DNA from: Trichoplax sp. H2 | Taxonomy: Eukaryota; Placozoa; Uniplacotomia; Trichoplacea | Reading direction: 5' to 3' | Assembly: GCA_003344405.1 (NCBI GenBank) | Contig: NOWV01000050.1 | Span: forward strand, 62,001-126,000 | Length of the DNA stretch: 64,000 nucleotides | In this document: piece after piece, positions 1-13,900 of the stretch | Layout of the letters: every line of letters begins with the position of its first letter | Position numbering within the stretch: the first letter of the stretch is position 1 | Translations under genes and position numbers: made by a program | Notes under the pieces: generated by a model | Database searches by the model: none | What the model was told of the DNA's origin: nothing | Seen by the model: the letters and a program-made list of their open reading frames with translations, nothing else

Positions 1-2975
1 ATTTTCCTTTCAAGCGATACTGATAATTGCCATTTTCGAAAAAAATATTTTGAAATCTGGGGGCACAGACCTACGACACAAATGTAAAAATATTTCCAGT
101 GAACACTAAATTGACGTAGGACGTTCTCCAAACGTAATGATTGAAATTTTTACTGATCACACTAGTACAGTAAAGTGCGATGCAAGCTGTGTGTGCTACT
201 TTGATGATGTCTACTTAATGCCGCAGTTGGCTAATGCAGCAAGAAATTTACCATCTACTTACTATTGCTCGCTTCCCTGGTCCTCCTGTTGCCACAGATG
301 CACCAAGCCATTGACCAAATTTGGGTTGACGTTCACTAGCTGCAAAATGATGTGAAAAATAACTTTGCATATCTTTGAAAATAATATAATAATATTATTA
401 CTTGAAAAATTGCAATGATAATTCGTTGACTAGATAATTCAAGAGTTCAATATTCCTCCATTTCGTTTCACATAACGTTCAAAAGAATGGCACATTTACG
501 AATGGGCCATACAGTTTACTGTGTACAAACAGGGTGCGCAACAGACAAATAAAATGAATAGAAAATATCAACATGCAAGGAAAGAAAGTAATTAAAATCT
601 GATGATAACAAAGTACCAGTATTTACGAGTGTGCACATCAGATACTCAATACAATATACTCGGTAATGTAATGTTCGATCGTCAAGAAAAGTTGTCAAAA
701 TTTGAATAGGGCAACTTTGACATTCAGAATATTGCTAAATCAAAGTCATGGCACTTTCTTTGCCATCCTGATACATATTATAAAGTGTACTAGGGCACTG
801 AAATATGGTAAGAAATTCACTCAATAAAGATTTTAGATGATATCGCTACAGTGCATCGGACCTTCCGACACTGTAAGCAGATAAAACTGAACATGCATAT
901 CACCATTCTGACGCTAGGTAAAGAATATACATCAAGGCGTGATCTAAACAGTGCTATTTAACAAACGGTTCCATTGAATTTGAAGACTGCAATATGGATT
1001 TCTGAAGAAGCAGTCGCAAATTTTTTGACAAAACATCCTATTAATATGAGTACATACAGTAGGTCATAGACTTGTTATAATGTATATGATGAATTTCTTT
1101 CGTTTTATTAATCGGATGTGGGCATGTTTCACCGCTTAGACTGAACTATGCAAATGTACTGAGCGTAGAAGCTGAAATAAAGCACAAATAAACTATTACT
1201 AAATATAAATATGTATATCAAAAGTTTTCAAATTCTTAAATAGATATTCGAAATAGTGTAATGTGCATTAAGTTGTATATACTGAATTCACATCAAACTA
1301 CTGTATACCTAGCATTGAATAATGTACTTTCTTTCAATTATACATCTAACGTTTACGGTCTATTCATGCACTGCGAGATCTTATGACCTCACCAACATCA
1401 GAGACTACTAAGAGAAAAAATAACATAATCCTGCAGTATTTCACGATAAATAAATTGGTTATCGGCGACAATCTAAAGTGCTAACGGTAAAAGCGTATAA
1501 AATTCACACTATAGGGTCTCTAGTGTCTCCAATTCACACTAAATAGTAGATTACATGGGATAACCTACTTGTATAATTAATTAACATTTTACATGCGGCC
1601 GATAGGTGTCAAATGGCGGATCAAGGATGTAAAGATAGCGTAAATCATTTTTAATTGTATTATTTTATTAATGTGATCAACGACTAGCGAAGTAATATAC
1701 TTTTACGCCTTTATCTATAAGAAAAACTTATAAATTAACGAAAGACGTTACAAATTAATTATTCAGACATATTTACCCCCCCCCCCTTATTCTGGGTCAA
1801 ACTATCATGCAATATCATGTAAGACGGATACTTTGCAATCGCCCAGTACATACATTGTATAAAGAGTTGATTATCATTGCAAGGAGTTCAAAAATTTACT
1901 TAAAATGCTATTACAGGTTGGCAGTGTTGGATGTTTTAGATGGCGGTAAGAGATTATAAAAAGGCTGTGTGGTTACTATTGCAAACTAGAAACGATAGAA
2001 GGCAATGGGTATGATTTTATCCTTACTGATTGTCTATGTACAATACAATCAATTCATTGGGAAATCCATGATTTAGCTTGGCAAATAAAATAAAGAAAAC
2101 AAGTCTAATGGTATTGTAAAAATTAGACTGTGCAATACTGTATCCTTAACATTAGGCATTTATATACAGAAGTTAAATCGCAAGAAAGATAAATAAAAAA
2201 TAGTAAAGATGAATATATGCTTATTAATCAAATATGAAGTTCATTTCAGTGAGAATGAATAGCGGGAGAAATGCTGTGGTTTACAGTTGCGTGTACTGTG
2301 GTCTGTGGCTGCTGCACTTGGTTTAAGATACAGTACAGTAGAGTGGAAATCAACTTTCTGACCGACTAATGAAATAGCCTGCATAAGAAGCCCATTTTTA
2401 AGAACAGTAAGGCTGAGCAAGTATAGCTAATACATCCATGATTGAACTCTATATTGAATACTTACCACCAGTAGCAAAATTGTCATCGATGTCAATGCGA
2501 TGACAGTCTGAAGCATTCTGGCGATTGGTTATCGGACACTTAAAGACTGCTCCACTTTGCAAGTTGTTTATTTTATATTCCGGTGCACCCACTAATACCC
2601 TTTCAATCATCGTATAAAAATAATAAAAATAGTTAGTATTGGATAGTCTATGACCTTCTTCGATCTCAATACAAGCGATAGGCGTTATTATTGGTGTTTC
2701 ATTTCAGTTCAGCAAGGGAATTACAAAAAAAAAATGTCAAGATTTTACAGCCTTGTTTTAAAAACAAACCAAAATGTTGAGGCATCCTGTTGGTGTAATG
2801 TAAGAGCGAAACCAAATAAAGAGCTACTTCCATCGGTATTTGATTGCTTTTTGACTATAGGTGAGGATTGCTCAAGGTTATAACTGAAGGAAACGATGGC
2901 CAAGTTAAGTAATAAATAAAGCACTAGAAATGAAATTTTGCCAAAATGGGTGCCATTTTCAACCATGGACGCCAT
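1..2975 (-). CDS. Integrin alpha subunit, N-terminal part (partial gene, runs off left edge)
   Basis: Type I membrane receptor subunit for cell-matrix adhesion; only the secretory leader and the first blades of the beta-propeller are in the window. Exon 1 (2770-2975) encodes a hydrophobic leader (FLVLYLLLNLAIVSFS) then YNLEQSSPIV and SLFGFALTLHQ, the usual start of an integrin alpha propeller. Exon 2 (2466-2599) reads VLVGAPEY, GAVFKCPI and DCHRIDID. Exon 3 (263-339) gives FGQWLGASVATGGPGKRAI. Exon 4 (from 70 leftwards) gives VCAPRFQN. All splice sites are GT-AG and the phases join (2, 1, 0), which supports the model strongly. An in-frame ATG also lies at 2964-2966 and another at 3027-3029; I chose 2975 because the leader follows closely. 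Intron 2 is 2.1 kb. No I-domain or ligand specificity can be judged from this part. Confidence 0.88.
1776..1786. repeat. Homopolymer C tract (11 C)
   Basis: Run of eleven C in an AT-rich intron of the integrin alpha gene. Nothing else recognisable was seen in this 2.1-kb intron. Confidence 0.8.
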
Positions 2976-3099
2976 GTCTTCTAGTTGTCTGTGATTTGCC
3001 GCCCGTGGTTCTAGTCTACTGCCAACCACAGAGAGAGCGAGTGACCGTATTCGATTCAGCTCACATTACACTGAAGTGTTTCATTGTTGTCGACGTGCA

Positions 3100-3500
3100 G
3101 TGGACTTCACTGGTGTTCTACACGGTACTGTACCGTTACGTGTTGTGGCGACGTTGACACGAGCATCGATCGACCGTAATGAGTTGAAGCTATTGCGGTG
3201 ACATGCTGGTGCGGCAACGTGATCCATTCTACAGTACCATCATAATGCAGTACTGTACGCTGTGTACTGTAGCCTACTATACTGTACAGTACTGACTGGA
3301 CACTGTTGAGTAGAGTGTACAGTACACTATTACAGTACTTGCAGCACAGTACAGTACTGTACTGTGCTGTAAACGTCCGTGCTGTGTAATACTATTTGCA
3401 CCAGGTACTGCACAACAATTGTTTCTTCTATAAGTCTGCACATGTTGAAACATATGCGCTAAAACATGACTGGTAAAAGTATACTGCACTGTATTACAGT
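3100..3500. repeat. Palindrome-rich TACTGTA/TACAGTA segment
   Basis: This stretch upstream of the integrin gene is crowded with ACTGTAC, GTACAGT and TACAGTA words. It contains a perfect 28-bp palindrome at 3342-3369 (core CAGTACTG) and a 15-bp one with seven-base arms at about 3131-3145. Similar TACTGTA-rich patches occur near 8237-8262, 17575-17640 and 18775-18890. The function is unknown; the patches may be remnants of one repeat family or of a miniature element. Confidence 0.6.
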
Positions 3501-3549
3501 AAAAGACAGTCGACATTTAACCTCTCTGGCGAGAACTGAATCCACTAGA

Positions 3550-4033
3550 GTTTGGTTAGGACCCATCCTACTCAATCGTTTCCAAACTTTGAAACCAAAA
3601 TGGCAGCACGTTTGGTTAAGAACCATCCTATCGTAAGGTGCTCTATCGTTACCAAACTTTGAAATCAAAGTGGCAGCACGTTTGGTTAAGAACCATCCTA
3701 TCGTACGGTGCTCTATCGTTACCAAACTTTGAAACCAAAATAGCAGCACGTTTGGTTAGGACCCATCCTATTACGATGTAAGGTGCTCTATCGTTACCAA
3801 ACTTGGAAACCAAAATGGCAGCATGTTTGGTTAGGAACCATCCTATCTTACGGTGCTCTATCGTTTCCAAACTTTGAAACCAAAATAGCAGCACGTTTGG
3901 TTAGGACCCATCCTATCGTAAGGTGCTCGCTCTATCGTTACCAAACTTTGAAACCAAAATAGCAGCACGTTTGGTTAGGAACCATCCTATCGTACGGTGC
4001 TCTATCGTTACCAAACTTTGAAACCAAAATGGC
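3550..4033. repeat. Minisatellite, ~70-bp unit, 7 copies
   Basis: Seven head-to-tail copies begin with GTTTGGTTAGGA or GTTTGGTTAAGA at 3550, 3610, 3680, 3750, 3825, 3895 and 3969. Unit lengths are 60, 70, 70, 75, 70, 74 and ~65 bp. Each carries CCATCCTA, GGTGCTCTATCG and CCAAACTTTGAAACCAAAAT. The first copy lacks about 10 bp, and copies 4 and 6 have small insertions. Long reading frames through it on the minus strand reflect the absence of stops in the unit, not a gene. Confidence 0.9.
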
Positions 4034-5400
4034 CCTCTACCAATGTACTGTATTATATGAACTGGTAGAAATATACCTGAGCATATTCTACAAGTCCACT
4101 TGAGTGGACTGAGTCCAAGTCTACATCTCAAAATAGCGACTGTAGCGTGTCGATATAACTCATTATTGAATTTATATAAGAGTAAGGAATAATGTTAATT
4201 CATAAATTGATATCTAATATAGTATTGTACCGTATAGACAGTATTCTAAACAATACTACAGTATAATGCATATGTAACACAATTTTTACTGTATCAAATC
4301 TCCAAATTATAGATTTAATTGGATTTAACCGATCAATTTGGATAGCAATAAGGAATTGAATTAGTTAGAATACTGTGCTTCTTAGTCGCTGTCTCAATAA
4401 GAGAAAGAGGACCGGTAACGATCGTTCCCTATACTGGGTTGTCATCAAAAAATGAATCCAAAAAAATTATCCCCTCTAAATAAAAATAAAAATGATAAAA
4501 CTTACTAGTTTGCTGGAAATAATAACCGCAATGTCTACGATTTCAGCGATGGAAGATGATAATAGAATGACCAGGGAAATGACAAGTCTCTTCATTTATT
4601 TCACTGAAGGGTCACTTTACAAGATAGGTGCATATGCAGCAAATGGAAACTCATCTTGTAATATAAATTCATAGAGTACATGAATAAAATAATATCGTTA
4701 CTCCATGACAAACCCCATGGCAGCACCAATGTGGTTGAAATGAATAAAGCGTAATGAATAGAGTGAATAGACGAATTTAATCCCCTTTATTTTTTACTTA
4801 CAAAGTTAAAATTATTTTAACACATAATAATAATATATATATGATAATAATTATTATTATCATCAGTAAGAAATGAACCAATGCTATCCTGAACAACAAT
4901 TCGCCATTTAAACTATACATTCTCAAGCTTCTAATACAGTATAGTAGTATACCTTGTAATAAATAATATACAAGAATATCCTTCCAATCGACCTTAGTAA
5001 AAGCATTATAGAGTACTGTACTACAGTATATGAGCGTTAATTTACTTGTACAGTATTATACGCGTATAAATAGGAATCATAAACAATTTCAATAAACCAG
5101 TGCAAGTGCTGGCGTTATGATCTGTAACAACTACTCTATTTATGCGATATAGTATATATACGATAATTATATCAAGAATTCAATTTGTTATACTACAAGC
5201 TGTTATACAATACATCAACTACTGTACCGTTGAAAACTCTGCATGTAAATACCATAATCATCTCAAACTATGAATGAGTAACGAAAATGATAGTCAATTA
5301 AAGTAATCATAGTACGCATATTAGATCAATGACATGTTCAGCTCGTAGCTAAACTTCTTCATTGCAAAGCAAATTCTTTTCTAGGGTAAGGTTCATCCAA
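4034..5400. other. Intergenic, no gene recognised
   Basis: AT-rich sequence between the minisatellite and the 3' end of HOP2. It has short AT-rich and TAATAATA runs near 4830-4860. I see no coding exon with recognisable similarity. Confidence 0.5.
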
Positions 5401-7871
5401 TTATGTTTTAATATTAAATTTAGTCAGATCAGGGAAAGTCACATTATAATCCTCATCTGTTTCGATACCAACTTCCTCCTACAAAGTGAACCAAGAAAAC
5501 GTATTTTAAGCTAAATAATTTCATCTAATCTAAAACTGGATACTCATACAAATACATAAAATATTAATTCGTCTATTTTAATACTTTCTTGGGACAAATA
5601 CTCACATAAAATTGTTTCTTGCTTTTTGGATAGCCTTCCAAGATACAATTAATCATTTCAGAACCCTGAAATCAAATGTTGTAAGCTACTTAATGACGAT
5701 CCAAAACGATATTCAAAATTGTATGTACAAACAAGAACGAAGTCTTTTACTCACCATGCGCTTCCTCTTTCGCCAATGGCCAACGTATTTTTTAAGATTT
5801 AAGTATACCTAATTTCAAATAGGATGCAGGACTTAATACTACCCAAAAAATAATTAGAACCGGTAATAAGCCGTCATAGTTTCACAATTACCTCATCCCT
5901 TTCTTTTGGAGATACATTCTTCGCAACTAAAATATGAATAACAGCATTGACTAAATATTAGCTAAATATCCCTATTAAGTTCATTAAACGACATTCGCTG
6001 TACTTCATGTCGGTAATATCAACGCAAAAGATGATGTGAAATAGTCTTCCACTGTATACCTTCCTTAACTTTTTTTAAATTTTCTTCAAGCTTTGCGCAC
6101 TAAAAGTAAAAGGGGTAATAACATCTTATTAAGCCAAAGCTTTAAAAAGAGAAATTTTTCTTGTTAATGAGATTGTGCTGTAAAAGACTATAAACTAATA
6201 CGGTACAATACAACATTTCAGTGGCTGATAAAAACTTCAGTACCAGCTGAAACTTTTATATAAATGTACACGAAAGGCACACTGTCACTATTACAATTAT
6301 AGTACTATGATACCTCTTCTGTTAATTCATCGCTGGTTTTTATCGCATCTTCGGTGCTCAACGTATTCCCTAACACCTTAATTTCTGTTATAGAGTAGAC
6401 ATTAAATTGAATTGAATGATATAGATAAAGATTTGACAGTCCTTAAGGTGAGTTTTCACGATAATGATGAATGCAGCATATAATGATGCATCCATTTTGA
6501 CACTTTACCGCAATCAATATGCAATTTTACACTCTATTAGTGATATATGGCAGTTGTTACTGTTCCACCTACTATGCCCGTATATTATTCTAACGTCGAA
6601 AAGTTGATTTTGTATTCAGATAAGTCGGGAATGGTATCTAACTAACCTGATTCAACTGAACCACAAAAGCTCTGTAGAGTCTTTAATTCGTTCTGCAAAT
6701 TGGCAATGTTTTTGTCCATTTCATTAATTTCATCATTGCTAACAGTTTCCATTGATGCCTATATGTGAAACGAATAATGAAAGACTGATACAATAATTAC
6801 TTCAAACACGGTCGCGTTGATACATTTCTTCTCAGAACAAATATTTTAATGGTGAAAAATGTAAATGTACAGTATACAAGCATGGACGCAGAATGTAACG
6901 ATAAATGGATAGCACTGCCGTCACTACATATTACATGCGGAATTCTATAGTATAAAACAATTCATTTGCAAGCAAAGGTATGTGTTGGGAACTTGAATGT
7001 ACCTGATTGATCACGTACACCTTTTGCTTTCCGTAAGTCTTTTCGATTAGTTTCTTCTCCTCTACTAGATCCAGCACCGCTTTATTAATAGCCTAAGTTG
7101 CCATAGTAGATCGTATACAAATATATTTAAAGTATACAGCATACAGTCATTCAAGAATTTTTTTGTCTAGCTACGAAATGATTATAATTTCATCTTTAAT
7201 CTGACTTACCGTTTTACCATATTCTTTATGTAAATTATTGAAGATGTCAACTGATGTATGTCATGAAAATAATGCATTATGGTTCAGATTAATAATTGTA
7301 TAATTACATCATGAGGACGCGAGCTATTAAGATTCATCTTCGATGTTAGGAAAAGCATTTAATAACAACTGCTGTATTATCCATGCTGCATTTTACAACT
7401 TGGTGATAATAAATGTCAGAGACTCACCGATGCTGTAAGGTCTATTTTGTTGATAAAAATATTCCAATACTACTTTGATGACTGGTAATTCAAAAAATTG
7501 TCATGTTAGAAGATTGAATTTATTAAATTGTATCAACCCATCCAATGCAAAACACAAATCCCTGCATATCACTTGAATTACTATCGAATACATTAATGCA
7601 AATAATAACACTAGAAGGACGACGAAAAAAAGGTATGTAATACATTTATCAAATACTTTGAACACTAGCTATTGTATCTGTTGGTATTAACATCAATCAT
7701 TCAACATTATCACTGAAAACATTTATCGACGTCAAAGACTGAATACGTAGAATGGTCAGAAGAAAGTACATCATTATGAAAATTTCAAAGATTGCCTACA
7801 ACTATACGCCAAGGTGTTTATACATCGGTATTGGCCAACTTACTAGCATCATCTTTGCTTTGTTTCGTCAT
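5401..7871 (-). CDS. PSMC3IP: Homologous-pairing protein 2 (HOP2/PSMC3IP/TBPIP)
   Basis: Meiotic recombination cofactor that works with MND1 to help DMC1/RAD51 form and stabilise strand-invasion joints in the nucleus. About eleven small exons can be read. The start at 7871 gives MTKQSKDDA. Next come VLEYFYQQNRPYS and VDIFNNLHKEYGK, then (7020-7094) LVEEKKLIEKTYGKQKVYVINQ, which make up the N-terminal winged helix. Coiled-coil exons follow at 6648-6760 and 6313-6390. Exons with AKNVSPKERDE (5890s), WRKRKRM (5755-5810) and ILEGYPKSKKQF (5606-5665) come next. The last is EEVGIETDEDYNVTFPDL, stop at 5401. Order and motifs match the animal HOP2 family along its whole length, about 210 residues, so it looks complete and functional. 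It is divergent from METTL5. Confidence 0.93.
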
Positions 7872-8481
7872 GATGTGTATGAGTCAATGGTATCTTGTGA
7901 TTCTTCTGCAAGATAGAATCACTTCGAGGTGAGTTAAGTAAGCTTCTAGCTGTAACTTTAGCGATATCCAAAACAAGAAGAAGAATTCTATCAATCAATT
8001 TGTATAATTGCAATATCGATTAGTAATTTGGTTAGCAGAATCGATCAGTCAAGGATTGGCAGACATCCTATATAGAAGCGTCTTTCCTCTACCATAGTGA
8101 GCGTGCAGCGGCTTGCTTGTCCGAGCCTGCATTGAAATACTGCAATTAAAAATTCGCGGGGAACTCACTGCGCAAGTACAGTTACAAGAAGTCCTTCTTG
8201 CAGTCTGTCGTCTTATTACGTGAAGTTATCCCGGGTACAGTACTGGTACTGGTATTACAGGGATTACACCCAGGATTAGGGTCTAACTTAGGGACAACAG
8301 TGCCTTTGACGGCCTAAACGGATTGCAACTTCGATGCATAGTTTATTTACTGTTGATTTGACGCAATTGTGAGCTATAATCATACATTCTGGATAACTTC
8401 CTTTAGTAATTTCCAGGTTTAATAGCTGAATTTAACCCAGTATCATTCTTAAAAGCTATTTACAAACTCATCGGTGCTATC
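7872..8481. promoter_or_regulatory. Shared upstream region of divergent HOP2 and METTL5
   Basis: About 610 bp separate the two start codons. The interval must hold both 5' untranslated regions and promoters unless non-coding exons lie elsewhere. It includes a GC-richer patch at about 8080-8300 with CCCGGG and a TACAGTACTGGTACTGG run. No TATA box or factor site was assigned with confidence. Confidence 0.45.
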
Positions 8482-10884
<2,403 letters not shown>

Positions 10885-10964
10885 GGAAAGCGAGGTCGCG
10901 CATATAATCAACGCATCAGACTGTCCCTTATAAATGTTTATCAAATCGTAAAGAATCTTGTAAC

Positions 10965-13900
10965 TCAACATCTCTCAAATACTTTATACAATTCTTTCAA
11001 GTCGGCTATTTTCAATATTGTTCCATCATCTTGAAACCGCTTAGGCAAGAATAAAGACGACTTAAACGCAGGATACAACAAGTGTTCTACTTTCCATTTC
11101 CACATTTTTCGTTTATCAACTTGCTATATATAAAAATTTTTACATGTGTAATAACTGGATTAGATGTTTGTGATAGTGAAATTGTATCAAAGTATTTACA
11201 AATACCTGATTTTTTTCACTGCATTGCAATAATAAATCATGTCCTTTTCGCATAGCATAAAACCTACTACATTCTATAGCAAAAGTCTTAAAGCAGCTTT
11301 CTTCATGGTCCCAATTAACCTGATAAAGTTCGTTACAATTATCCGCAACGTCAAGTGAAGTATTACCAGCAAATCCGTGAATAAATACACACCATAGTAT
11401 AAATAAATACGACGCATACTTACTTCAGTAGCCAGTCTTAAAGCAAACATGGGCAATCCTAACAAGTCGGGTTCGTACCCATCCAAAAGCATTGGAAGAG
11501 TTTTTATACAGCCCTTGCAATTTATAATAAAAACATATTTTACAGCATAGACTGTAAAAAGAAAGTACTTCCCTAAGGAAGTAAAATATCTTACTTTATC
11601 TATCTCTAAGGAGAAGTAATCGGTCATCATTTCTCCTTTCATTTGCAAAAATTCAGATACATGTTGAGCAAGGTCCTCTTTCGAACCATCTTCTTCAGTC
11701 CAACCTACAGATTCATTTGTTAATCAATACAACAGTATTTTTTTTGATAATGTGCCTGCCGAATGATAACATCAATCATACCACTGTCTTCACTATCAAG
11801 CGCTAACATAGCTAAATCGTAGAGCGAAGCAGGACTCTGCAATAATTAAACGGTGTTTAAAATTTTGACAAACTCCGTTAAATGTTATCGTAATTATAAT
11901 TACACATGTACTTACACTTAATCGAAACTTTTCAAAATTTCCGAAATTGAAAATAATTGATTGATAGAATAGCTCCTTGCTATGAGGAAAAAATGTATCA
12001 ATCAGTGAGCCATTCTAACGAGCATAAGAAAGGAGAATAAGTATTTAAAAATATCACCTTAAATTGGTAGTATTTCCCAAATATAGACCCGTCTAATTGG
12101 AAATGAAATAATAACAACAGAATTAGTACAATGATAATCAGTAGGTCGCTGATAAGATTTAACTACGGTATATCGTACATTGTAGCTGCATGACAAATAA
12201 AATAAAATATTACAAATTAGTAATTAAACTATAATTTATAGTCATAATAATTAATAGATAGCAGGACGCAAGACGTATGGTTAAAGTAGTTTCATTAGTT
12301 AATTTCGCTTAATAAAAATTCTAACTTCGAATTGGAAGGCCGCATGAGATTCAGTGACACACCCAACAAATTGCATTCCCCTAACCATGGCCTGAAGTTC
12401 TTCAGCAAGATTCTCTTCCACTGCATTTCTAAGATTCTGTACACTAGTTAGCTTTAACTCCCGCTGCTTAGTTAGTTTTCTATAATGAATGAAAGTCATT
12501 AAGTGCAATGATTTCAGACAGGTGTAATGTACTCAATCATGCTAAAGGGTTTTTGGATTACCTGTTAGAACTACGGGTCTTTTCAGCTGTATGCTTTCTA
12601 TAATATAATATGTGTAGACCCATAACACGTTAGCAATTGAAAGAATATCTACAAATGACACAGAGTATACCTCTTCTCTCCCTGTTGAGAATGAATTGCA
12701 ATATCTTCTGCAACCGAATTGTCATCTATTATTACTTCTTCAGGTGCATTAGTTACTTCACTTTCAGTTAGCTTTTCTTTTATTGCTGGTCTTTCTTTCT
12801 CTAGTTCATGAGAACAACTGCTTGAATGGGAGGTATTTGAGGTAGGATTTTTAGGTTCCAAAAAGATTTCTAATTTTTGGCTGAGATGGTCTGTCCTGAC
12901 TAACTGATGTGCATACGCTTTCTTTTGGCTAATACTGCCGCTTGATATAGGCACTTCAGCATTATCTTGTATGACTTTAGTTTTCGTGGTAGGCCCAGAA
13001 GTAGTAGGTAAAAAGGTCTATATACCCGTATACAATGAAAATTAATCGTTGTAAATATGTATTAAATCGATATCATTCAATCAACATTTAAATAGAAAAA
13101 CCTGCGCCAAAAATGTACGAGAAGAGTTTGCTCCAAGCAGTTTATTCTCAATTACATTCTGTATTGCATCAATGATCTTATCTTCATGGAGAAATTGAAC
13201 CTACGTTATTAAGATTAAGATACAAAGTTGAAAATTTAAGATATCAACTAGGCCATCAGCAATTAAAACCATGTAATACCTCGTGCTTGGTTGGATGCAT
13301 ATTGACATCTACGTTTCTCGGCGATATCTGAAGACTAAAATGTAATAATTTGGTTACCAAAAACATTAAACCTTACATCATCATTGTTATCGCCAGTAAA
13401 ATCATTATTGACTGAGAATACGTACCTTAGGTACAAAAATGGGTGAGTATGTTTTGGAAGGTAAGCTGCATACACATTTTCGATAGCTTTTCTTAAATTA
13501 CTACACTCAACCAATCGATCTAATCAAGTTTACATACGATACTCACTGTTATTGTTGATAATCACATGAAATCATAATTTCCAATAGAGTCTTGATTAGG
13601 CTAAGAAGTAGCTATGATATACGTTATACAAATGAGCTTAACGTACTATTAAACTAATAGATACTAACGGTTTATAAATAATAAAAAGATACACTTCTTG
13701 GCGGAATAGTTTGCATTGGAGATTAAGCCATTCATTCCAATTCCCAACTTTTTATTTTCAAGAGAAACCTCGAGTAATTCCCTAGCGTATTGAAACATAC
13801 ATTAAAGATAGAATCCAATACACCTGCATTAATTTAAGGCTTGCTACTGACAATTTATATATGTACAGCGTATGACACAAAGAGATACATGTATACAATA

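Noticed and set aside
137-355. 72-codon plus-strand frame
   Set aside because: It is antisense to an integrin alpha exon (FGQWLGASVATGG) on the minus strand.
3459-4131. Overlapping minus-strand reading frames rich in a repeated FWFQSL-like peptide
   Set aside because: They arise from the 70-bp minisatellite, whose unit has few stops; the unit length is not a multiple of three, so the peptide changes frame between copies.
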